Positions 1-6,313 of a stretch of 11,847 bases of DNA are shown here, in pieces. A program made the translations under genes and the position numbers. The notes under the pieces were generated by a model. That model did no database searches, was not told the DNA's origin, and saw only the letters and a program-made list of their open reading frames with translations. Where the stretch lies: assembly GCA_027004335.1 (NCBI GenBank), contig JALTID010000081.1, positions 1-11,847 of the forward strand, read 5' to 3'. Within the stretch, counting starts at the first letter, position 1. Every line of letters begins with the position of its first letter. Origin of the DNA: JALTID01 sp027004335 [NCBI: bacterium] (GTDB lineage Bacteria; JALSQH01).

Positions 1-1275
1 ACTATCAACATCCAAAAATTTATCTATGAGTTCATCAATTTCCATTTCCTTATAATCATTTTCCATTTTCTTAACATTTATTTTTTTCCAGTTGATATTA
101 CCAAAAACAATTTTTCCTCTGAGAAGAGTATTTAGTAGTTCCATCCTAACACCGCTAAACTCCACATCAGAGAAAGTAAATACAACAGGATATCTATAAT
201 TCCGTGAAGCAATAATTTTTCTAGCAGTGAGATAGAGATTCTCAGGAACTACACTAAAAACAAAATGAATGTAAACTATCCGTTTGTCCTCAGGATAAAT
301 ATCTTTAATATTATAAAAAAGTACACTTTTCAAATTATCACCAAAAATATCTTCCAATTTTTTAATCAATCTCAACAGCTTTCCAACGAGCTCTTCAGGA
401 ATGATTATATTAACATCTTCTCTTTTGAATTCTCTCCATTGTGCAAGGAAAAGATCCCTATCAATGTAATTTTTATAAACTGCTTCAAAATAGTTTCTGA
501 CCCATTCCATTGCCAGTTTTCTCTTGCCGGGAAAAATTATAGGTACCCTGTGCATTGCCTGCAATTCAGCAATAGCTTTTCTTGTAAACCAGATATCAAG
601 AAATTTGTTCTTATCGGGGTTCAAAAAATCTTCGTAACGACCCTCAACAACCACCACACTGTTTTGATAATTTTCAAGATCAACCATTCTCTGATGAAAA
701 GTCTGAAGGTTATTTAAGTCCCCCAGAAAATTCTCAAAAGTTTTTCTCTCCACTACAGCAATATACTCATTACCACCTATTAGAGCATAATCACCTACAG
801 GAAGGCTCTTTACCTCTACTCTTGCCCCAGGAAAGCTCCATGGATACTTTTCATTGGAATCAATAATGATTTTGAGATCAGTGGAAAGTTTTCCGCCTGT
901 TAACTTTGCTCTTGTAGGCGATTCTCTAAGAACTTTTTCTGTCCTCCAGTAGATTCTTTCATACTCTTTTCCAGATCTTGCTTTACCAGTTAAGAATAAG
1001 AAATCACATCTTTTTCTTCTATTTCTATTAAGAACAACAGTCAATTTCCTCCCAACCCTTTTTAGAGAAAGAATTGCTACCCTTTCCACTTCTTCAGAGG
1101 GGACTTCGCACAAATAAGGCTTCTCTCTCATGCAGAACATGGTTCCCTTTTCACCTGGCCAGATATCTTGAACCTTTAAGCACAAAATAAGATCAGTTGC
1201 AGAAATAATTTTTACTCTATAAGGAAATCTCTCAGATGGTCTTTTTTCAACTATCCACCAGAGACCAGCTTCCAT
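1..1275 (-). CDS. XPF/ERCC4-type nuclease with C-terminal nucleotidyltransferase-like domain (partial, 3' end outside window)
   Basis: The minus-strand frame is open for all 425 codons from ATG 1275-1273 to the left edge, so the C-terminus is missing. Residues 1-130 are a beta-rich N-terminal region. Residues 135-260 match an ERCC4 nuclease core: IIIDSNEKYPW (136-146), VGDYAL (160-165), VERKT (175-179) and VVVVEGRYEDF (207-217). XPF/Mus81-family enzymes cut branched or flapped DNA using the GD...ERKxxxD site. Here the last Asp of that motif is Asn182. No helicase is present; a helix-hairpin-helix could lie beyond the edge. From memory, actinobacterial ERCC4 proteins share this N-terminal plus nuclease layout. 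Residues 293-392 resemble a MNT-type nucleotidyltransferase without its catalytic residues. An in-frame stop (1284-1282) lies 6 nt upstream of this ATG, so the start cannot be earlier. There is no Shine-Dalgarno sequence. A DNA-repair or defence role is inference. Confidence 0.85.
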   Translation of the reverse strand, partial: MEAGLWWIVEKRPSERFPYRVKIISATDLILCLKVQDIWPGEKGTMFCMREKPYLCEVPSEEVERVAILSLKRVGRKLTVVLNRNRRKRCDFLFLTGKARSGKEYERIYWRTEKVLRESPTRAKLTGGKLSTDLKIIIDSNEKYPWSFPGARVEVKSLPVGDYALIGGNEYIAVVERKTFENFLGDLNNLQTFHQRMVDLENYQNSVVVVEGRYEDFLNPDKNKFLDIWFTRKAIAELQAMHRVPIIFPGKRKLAMEWVRNYFEAVYKNYIDRDLFLAQWREFKREDVNIIIPEELVGKLLRLIKKLEDIFGDNLKSVLFYNIKDIYPEDKRIVYIHFVFSVVPENLYLTARKIIASRNYRYPVVFTFSDVEFSGVRMELLNTLLRGKIVFGNINWKKINVKKMENDYKEMEIDELIDKFLDVDS

Positions 1276-1290
1276 ACTAAATTATACCAT

Positions 1291-1318
1291 ATTATATTTG
1301 AAAATCATTGCGATACAA
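1291..1318 (-). promoter_or_regulatory. Putative sigma-70-type promoter of the ERCC4 nuclease gene
   Basis: Reading leftward, TTGTAT (1318-1313) and TATAAT (1296-1291) are separated by 16 bp. The expected transcription start is near 1284, only about 9 nt ahead of the ATG. A second perfect TATAAT at 1286-1281 lacks a good -35 and would place the start almost on the ATG. Either way the leader is very short and has no ribosome binding site. Confidence 0.5.
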
Positions 1319-1333
1319 TTCTATCTGCCCTCC

Positions 1334-1361
1334 TTGAAAATTACTACTAATTAAGTAAAAT
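1334..1361 (+). promoter_or_regulatory. Putative promoter of the pyruvate carboxylase operon
   Basis: TTGAAA (1334-1339) and TAAAAT (1356-1361) are separated by 16 bp, close to the sigma-70 consensus. The expected start is around 1368, inside the palindrome at 1363-1379. This is the only good rightward promoter seen before the five co-directional genes. A strong ribosome binding site, AAAAGGAG (1383-1390), sits 5 nt before the ATG at 1396. Confidence 0.55.
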
Positions 1362-1362
1362 A

Positions 1363-1379
1363 CTATTATCTCATAATAG
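1363..1379. promoter_or_regulatory. Perfect 7+7 palindrome, candidate operator
   Basis: CTATTAT-CTC-ATAATAG is a perfect inverted repeat with a 3-bp centre, starting 1 bp after the proposed -10 box and covering the expected transcription start. This is a classical position for a repressor site. It could also form a small, weak AU hairpin at the 5' end of the mRNA. It does not resemble the BirA operator consensus. The regulator is unknown. Confidence 0.45.
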
Positions 1380-1395
1380 GGTAAAAGGAGATTTT

Positions 1396-2814
1396 ATGTT
1401 TAAAAAGGTGCTTGTTGCTAACAGGGGGGAAATTGCCACAAGAATTATAAGAGCACTTAAAGAATTAGAGATAAAAAGTGTAGCTATCTATTCCATGGAG
1501 GATAAAGACACACTTTTTGTTAAGAAAGCTGATGAAGCGTATCTGGTTGGGACAGGTCCTCTGGATGGATATCTGAATATTCAACACATTGTTGATCTCG
1601 CCCTTAAAGTTGGTGTAGAAGCAATTCACCCTGGTTATGGTTTTCTTTCAGAGAATCCTGCATTTGCAGAAACCTGTGAGAAAAGGGGGATCAAATTTAT
1701 TGGACCCTCTTCAGAAGTAATTAAACTCTTAGGAGACAAAGTTGAAGCTAAAAAGCTTGCAAAAAAAGTAGGAATTCCTGTTGTACCTGGATCTGAGGAA
1801 GCAGTGAAAGATGTAAAAGAAGCCGTATCAATGGCAAATGAAATTGGTTATCCTGTAATGCTAAAAGCTGCTGCAGGCGGTGGTGGAAGAGGTCTCAGAA
1901 TCATAAAAAACGACGAAGAACTAAAGGAACAATTTGAAAATGCACAGAATGAGGCTGTAAAATTTTTTAAAGATGACAGACTCTTTATAGAAAAATTCAT
2001 TGAAAATCCCCACCATATTGAGTTTCAAATCCTGGCTGATAAGTATGGAAATGTTATACATCTGTTAGAAAGGGACTGCTCTATTCAGAGAAGACATCAA
2101 AAGGTAATTGAGATTGCTCCTTCTCTTATTTTAACTCCCAAGATCAGGGAGGAGATTGGAGAAAAAGCAAAGGAACTTGCAAGGGCGGTGGGATATGAGA
2201 ATGCAGGAACTGTAGAATTCCTCATTGATAAGGATCTAAACTACTTTTTCCTTGAGATGAACACAAGAATTCAGGTTGAACATCCTGTAACCGAGATGGT
2301 AACAGGGGTTGACCTTGTAAAACAGCAGATCTTAATTGCTGATGGTGTGCCGTTAACTCAAAAACAAGAAGAAATCATCGCCAATGGCTACGCTATAGAG
2401 ATAAGAATCAACGGTGAAGATCCCAAGAACAATTTTGCTCCGAGTTCAGGGGAGGTAACAAGATACTACTCACCTGGAGGAATTGGAATCAGGATAGATG
2501 GTACCATATACAGTGGATTCAGAGTTTCTCCATATTACGATCCAATGCTTTCAAAGCTGATTGTTCATGCTCCCACATGGGGAGAAGCTGTGGCAAGGGC
2601 AAAAAGAGCTCTTTCTGAGTATCACATCAGCGGGATAAGGAGCAATATTCCTTTCGCTTTAAATATCTTGAAACATCTAGATTTCAGAGCAGGAAGATTC
2701 GATACATCATTCATTGATTCCCATCCTGAACTTATGGATTATACAGAATACAGAGAACCCGAGGATTTAGTTGCAGCAATAGCTATTGCAGTCGCAGCGT
2801 ATGAAGGAATTTAA
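1396..2814 (+). CDS. pycA: Pyruvate carboxylase subunit A (biotin carboxylase)
   Basis: This 472-residue ATP-grasp enzyme carboxylates biotin on its partner subunit, using ATP and bicarbonate. The N-terminal domain opens with VANRGEIA (7-14) and contains HPGYGFLSEN (78-87). The ATP-grasp domain has Lys115, Lys157, the glycine loop GGGGRG (161-166), His207 in HHIEFQ and Lys236 in RRHQKV. Metal-binding Glu274 and Glu287 are followed by NTRIQVEHP (289-297), the bicarbonate-site region. The C-terminal domain has EIRINGEDP and YYDPMLSKLI. The length is normal for a stand-alone subunit such as AccC. The start is set by AAAAGGAG 5 nt upstream. The gene after it encodes a pyruvate-carboxylase-type carboxyltransferase with its own biotin domain, so this is PycA rather than acetyl-CoA carboxylase AccC. 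2-Oxoglutarate carboxylase (CfiB) is an alternative with the same layout. Confidence 0.93.
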   Translation: MFKKVLVANRGEIATRIIRALKELEIKSVAIYSMEDKDTLFVKKADEAYLVGTGPLDGYLNIQHIVDLALKVGVEAIHPGYGFLSENPAFAETCEKRGIKFIGPSSEVIKLLGDKVEAKKLAKKVGIPVVPGSEEAVKDVKEAVSMANEIGYPVMLKAAAGGGGRGLRIIKNDEELKEQFENAQNEAVKFFKDDRLFIEKFIENPHHIEFQILADKYGNVIHLLERDCSIQRRHQKVIEIAPSLILTPKIREEIGEKAKELARAVGYENAGTVEFLIDKDLNYFFLEMNTRIQVEHPVTEMVTGVDLVKQQILIADGVPLTQKQEEIIANGYAIEIRINGEDPKNNFAPSSGEVTRYYSPGGIGIRIDGTIYSGFRVSPYYDPMLSKLIVHAPTWGEAVARAKRALSEYHISGIRSNIPFALNILKHLDFRAGRFDTSFIDSHPELMDYTEYREPEDLVAAIAIAVAAYEGI

Positions 2815-2823
2815 GGAGGAAAT

Positions 2824-4692
2824 ATGACAGAAAAGCTATTTGATGGGAAGAAACTTTACATAACTGACCTTACCCTTCGGGATGCCCATCAGTCACTTCT
2901 TGCAACGAGAATGAGAACCGAGGATATGCTCCCCATTGCAGATAAAATGGACAGAGCAGGTTTCTGGTCAATGGAAGTATGGGGAGGGGCAACTTTTGAT
3001 GCATGTTTAAGGTTTCTAAAAGAAGATCCATGGGAAAGATTAAGAAAATTAAGAAAAGCGCTACCCAATACAAGATTGCAGATGCTTCTGAGAGGACAGA
3101 ATATTCTGGGATATAGACATTATCCCGATGATGTTCTGAAAAAATTTATAGAAGTGGCCCGTAAAAATGGCATAGATGTATTCAGGGTTTTTGATGCACT
3201 AAACGACCTGAGAAATCTCAGGGTTTCAATTGAAACAGCAAAATCTGTTGGTGCCATCGTGGAAGGGGCAATTTCGTACACTACAAGCCCGATTCACACA
3301 ATAAAATACTTTGTAGCTCTGGCAAAAGGCCTTGCTGAGATGGGAGTTGATATAATAACAATTAAAGATATGGCGGGTCTTATAATGCCTCACGACGCAT
3401 ACAGTCTAGTTAAAACTGTCAAAGAAGAAGTTGGACTTCCCGTCTCCTTTCACAGTCATTGCACAACAGGGCTCTGTATGATGTCACATTACGAAGCCAT
3501 CAGGGCCGGGGTTGATATAATAGATGCAGCAATATCTCCTCTCTCACTGGGAACAAGTCATCCCCCTATTGAGAGCATGGTTGCGGCATTTAAAAACAGT
3601 GATAGGGACACAGGCCTGGACCTAAAACTTCTAGCAGAAATTGCTGAACATTTCAAAAAGGTCAGAAAAAAATACAGAAGATTTGAAACAGAATTCTATG
3701 GAGTTGATCCAAGAATCCTGATATCGCAGATCCCTGGTGGTATGCTCTCAAACCTAATTAATCAACTGAAGGAGCAAAACTCTCTGGACAACCTTAACAC
3801 AGTCCTTGAGGAAGTTCCAAGGGTAAGAAAAGACTTAGGATATCCTCCTCTGGTAACTCCTACCAGCCAGATAGTGGGAACACAGGCCACCCTTAATGTC
3901 ATGACAGGAAAAAGGTACAGTGCCATCACAACCGAGGTAAAAAATTACATAAAGGGAATGTATGGAAGACCTCCGGGAGAAATTGATCCGGAACTAATGA
4001 AAAAAGCAATAGGAGACGAAAAACCGATAACTGTGAGGCCTGCTGATCTACTAGAACCTGAACTGGATAAGTTGACCAGAGAATTAGGGGATAAAGCAAG
4101 AGGCATTGAAGATGTCCTCAGTTACGCACTTTTCCCTCAGGTCGCTCTGGAGTTTTTTGAACAGCGGGAGAAAGGAACTCTTAAACCGGAACCAATTGAG
4201 TTACCGGAAGAGGAAAAGTTAGAGGGAGAAACTGGTGGTGTTCATTTTGCTCCATCTGAATTCAGAATAACAGTTCATGGCGAAACATACCATGTAAAGG
4301 TGGCCGGGGCCGGCCATAGAAATGAAGTTCCAAGGCCATATTTTATAAAAATTGATGGTCAATTAGAAGAAGTTCTTCTTGAACCTCTGGTGGAAATTGT
4401 ACCTACTGCAGGAGGCTACATTGAAAGTACACCAGCAGTTGAATCTAAAAGGCCTCCCGCTCAGAAAAAAGGTGATATCACCGCACCTCTTCCAGGAAAA
4501 GTTACAAAGGTCCTTGTAAAAGAAGGGGATTTTGTTACTGAGGGAGATACAGTTTTAGTCATTGAAGCAATGAAATTAGAAAATGAGATTCATACACCGG
4601 TTACAGGCTTTGTGAAAAAGGTTTATGTCAGGAAGGGTGATCAGGTCAATCCAAAAGAAACCCTCGTTGAAATAGAAGAGAAGGAGAATTGA
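2824..4692 (+). CDS. pycB: Pyruvate carboxylase subunit B (carboxyltransferase plus biotin carrier)
   Basis: This 622-residue protein transfers CO2 from carboxybiotin to a 2-oxoacid, normally pyruvate, giving oxaloacetate. The carboxyltransferase barrel covers about 12-290, with RDAHQSLLATR (19-29). By comparison with Rhizobium PC, Asp20, Lys181 (in TIKDMAGL; carbamylated in homologues), His210 and His212 are the metal ligands, and Arg19, Gln23 and Arg90 lie at the substrate site. The conserved PYC/OadA region spans about 295-480. The biotinyl domain is at about 548-620, with the attachment site EAMKLEN and biotin on Lys584. GGAGGA (2815-2820) lies 3 nt before the ATG and 9 nt separate it from pycA. 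OadA of sodium-pumping decarboxylases is similar, but no oadB or oadG is here, the linker before the biotin domain is short, and a biotin carboxylase precedes it. 2-Oxoglutarate as substrate (CfiA-like) cannot be excluded. Confidence 0.93.
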   Translation: MTEKLFDGKKLYITDLTLRDAHQSLLATRMRTEDMLPIADKMDRAGFWSMEVWGGATFDACLRFLKEDPWERLRKLRKALPNTRLQMLLRGQNILGYRHYPDDVLKKFIEVARKNGIDVFRVFDALNDLRNLRVSIETAKSVGAIVEGAISYTTSPIHTIKYFVALAKGLAEMGVDIITIKDMAGLIMPHDAYSLVKTVKEEVGLPVSFHSHCTTGLCMMSHYEAIRAGVDIIDAAISPLSLGTSHPPIESMVAAFKNSDRDTGLDLKLLAEIAEHFKKVRKKYRRFETEFYGVDPRILISQIPGGMLSNLINQLKEQNSLDNLNTVLEEVPRVRKDLGYPPLVTPTSQIVGTQATLNVMTGKRYSAITTEVKNYIKGMYGRPPGEIDPELMKKAIGDEKPITVRPADLLEPELDKLTRELGDKARGIEDVLSYALFPQVALEFFEQREKGTLKPEPIELPEEEKLEGETGGVHFAPSEFRITVHGETYHVKVAGAGHRNEVPRPYFIKIDGQLEEVLLEPLVEIVPTAGGYIESTPAVESKRPPAQKKGDITAPLPGKVTKVLVKEGDFVTEGDTVLVIEAMKLENEIHTPVTGFVKKVYVRKGDQVNPKETLVEIEEKEN

Positions 4693-5480
4693 ATCTCTTA
4701 TTAACTCTTATTGCTACCTTTTTAATTGGCTCTATCGCTGGATTCGTGGCAGGATTTTTCGGTGTTGGCGGCGGAGTTATATATGTGCCTGGGCTTCTTT
4801 TCTATTTCAAATCAATAACTCATGGCTCTGATATAACCCAGTTAGCAACTGCAACTTCCCTGGGGGCGATTTTTATCACCTCATCTTACGGAAGTTACCT
4901 TCACAGGAAGAAAGGAGAAGCTGATCTAAAACAGGTCCTGTATATACTGATCGGAGGAATACCCGCTGCATATATTGGTGCTAAAATTGCCGTTCTGATC
5001 CCGGGAGAATCACTTAAAAGGTTTTTTGGCATACTTGAAATTATAGTTGCAATCCTGTATGTAACAATCCTCTCCCAAAGGAGAGAGGGGAACAGAAATC
5101 CAAAAGCGGTTTTTCTGACTATTACAGGAGTACTGGCAGGGTTTCTATCAGGACTCTTTGGGATAGGAGGAGGTATTATTGCTGTCCCTGCAATGAATGT
5201 TTTATTGAGGATGCCTATCAAAAGATCAGTGGGAAACTCTTCAAACATGATCTTCTTTAACTCAATGGCAGGAATTGCCTCTTATATGCTTTCCAGTCCA
5301 TCTGCGTCTCTGCAGGGGAATATGGGGTATGTGAACCTACCCGCAGCAATTCTCCTGGGACTCTCATCAATATTTGCTGTTAAAATCTCGGTAAGTCTAT
5401 TTATCTCATCTGAGACAAAATCTCTCAAAATCATCTACGCCTTTTTCCTTGCAATCATTGGTTTAAAATTAACTTTGTGA
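4689..5480 (+). CDS. TauE/SafE (DUF81) family membrane permease
   Basis: This 263-residue, very hydrophobic protein has the family's two-fold internal repeat. The first half carries GFVAGFFGVGGG (18-29) and ends the motif with P34; the second carries GFLSGLFGIGGG (151-162) and P167. About eight membrane segments are expected, with a charged cytoplasmic loop (SQRREGNRN) between the halves. Family members export small anions such as sulfite, sulfoacetate or other organic sulfonates; the substrate here is unknown. The start is TTG 4689-4691, overlapping the pycB stop TGA (4690-4692), with AAGGAG (4681-4686) only 2 nt upstream. A later start would cut into the first membrane segment. Overlap with pycB suggests translational coupling, so transport may be linked to the carboxylase substrate, product or a counter-ion. 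That link is inference. Confidence 0.88.
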   Translation: MNLLLTLIATFLIGSIAGFVAGFFGVGGGVIYVPGLLFYFKSITHGSDITQLATATSLGAIFITSSYGSYLHRKKGEADLKQVLYILIGGIPAAYIGAKIAVLIPGESLKRFFGILEIIVAILYVTILSQRREGNRNPKAVFLTITGVLAGFLSGLFGIGGGIIAVPAMNVLLRMPIKRSVGNSSNMIFFNSMAGIASYMLSSPSASLQGNMGYVNLPAAILLGLSSIFAVKISVSLFISSETKSLKIIYAFFLAIIGLKLTL

Positions 5481-5509
5481 TAAAATTTTAAAAAAGAAGG
5501 AAGGGTAAA

Positions 5510-6313
5510 ATGAATAGAAGAGCAGTGGTAGCGGGGAGTTTTTACCCCGAGGAAGTAGAAGAATTAGATAAAATGATAAGAAGCTACACTCCTGCAGATA
5601 TTCCCAGGGTAAAAGCCAAAGGAGTCATCGCACCTCACGCAGGTTATATATATTCAGGAAGAACAGCAGCAAGGGTTTTTGCCAGTGTAGAAGTTCCAGA
5701 TACTGCAATAATTATGTCACCCAACCATACAGGAATGGGTGAAGCAGCTTCTCTCTGGCCATCGGGACACTGGGAAATACCCGGGGGGTCAATCCCGGTA
5801 AATTCAGAACTTTCTGAATTACTCCTCTCCTCATCCAGGGTGCTAAAAGAGGACTACAATGCTCATCTCTATGAACATGCTGTGGAGGTTGAACTTCCAT
5901 TTCTTTACTACCACAATAAAAAAATTTCCTTTGTTCCCATCGTGCTCTATCCTCTCCCATATGAGTACTGTGTGGATATTGGAAAGGCAATTGCTGAAAG
6001 CATAAAGAATTTGGGGAAAGATGTTCTCATAGTGGCAAGCTCCGATATGACTCACTATGAAACCGCAGAATCAGCCAGAGAAAAGGATTCCCTTGCCCTT
6101 GAGAGAATTATGGCGCTGGATCCAGAAGGACTATACAATGTCATAAGAAAATATGAGATAACTATGTGTGGCTACATTCCAGCTACGATTATGCTTATTG
6201 CGGCTATTGAAGTTGGAGCTACAAAAGCAACTCTTGTTGATTACACCAACAGTGGAGAGGTAACAGGGGATTTCTCCTCTGTGGTAGCCTACGCAGGGGT
6301 TATAGTTGAATAA
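5510..6313 (+). CDS. amrB: MEMO1 family protein (AmmeMemoRadiSam system protein B)
   Basis: This 267-residue protein is full length for the MEMO family, which has the fold of extradiol dioxygenases and LigB. The metal-site residues known from human MEMO1 are all present: His43 in APHAGY, His73 in SPNHTG, Cys220 in MCGYIP, with Asp179 and His182 in SSDMTHY. EHAVEVELPF is another family block. In many bacteria and archaea it is encoded with AMMECR1 and a radical SAM protein (AmrA, AmrS); neither partner is in this window. The biochemical role of bacterial MEMO proteins is not settled, so I assign family and not reaction. It follows the permease by 29 nt, with a purine-rich ribosome binding site GAAGGAAGGG (5496-5505) before the ATG. 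Its last codons overlap the lipoprotein gene. Confidence 0.9.
   Translation: MNRRAVVAGSFYPEEVEELDKMIRSYTPADIPRVKAKGVIAPHAGYIYSGRTAARVFASVEVPDTAIIMSPNHTGMGEAASLWPSGHWEIPGGSIPVNSELSELLLSSSRVLKEDYNAHLYEHAVEVELPFLYYHNKKISFVPIVLYPLPYEYCVDIGKAIAESIKNLGKDVLIVASSDMTHYETAESAREKDSLALERIMALDPEGLYNVIRKYEITMCGYIPATIMLIAAIEVGATKATLVDYTNSGEVTGDFSSVVAYAGVIVE

Noticed and set aside
265-717. A 150-codon plus-strand open frame at the left
   Set aside because: It is in antisense codon register with the ERCC4 gene, has no family resemblance or ribosome site, and the minus-strand frame carries clear nuclease motifs.
1298-1341. Direct repeat TTGAAAAT (1298-1305 and 1334-1341)
   Set aside because: Eight AT-rich bases recurring in an AT-rich intergenic region; one copy is explained as a -35 box and the other has no matching -10.
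1363-1379. BirA (biotin repressor) operator
   Set aside because: The half-sites and 3-bp spacing do not match the BirA consensus with its long spacer.
5070-5085. GC-rich hairpin CTCTCC-CAAA-GGAGAG inside the permease gene, possible internal terminator
   Set aside because: It encodes the charged loop between the two permease halves and is followed by no T-run, so the base pattern is explained by the coding sequence.
2824-5480. Sodium-pumping oxaloacetate decarboxylase (OadA with a membrane partner)
   Set aside because: The membrane protein next door is TauE/SafE, not OadB, and a biotin carboxylase precedes, which fits ATP-dependent carboxylation.
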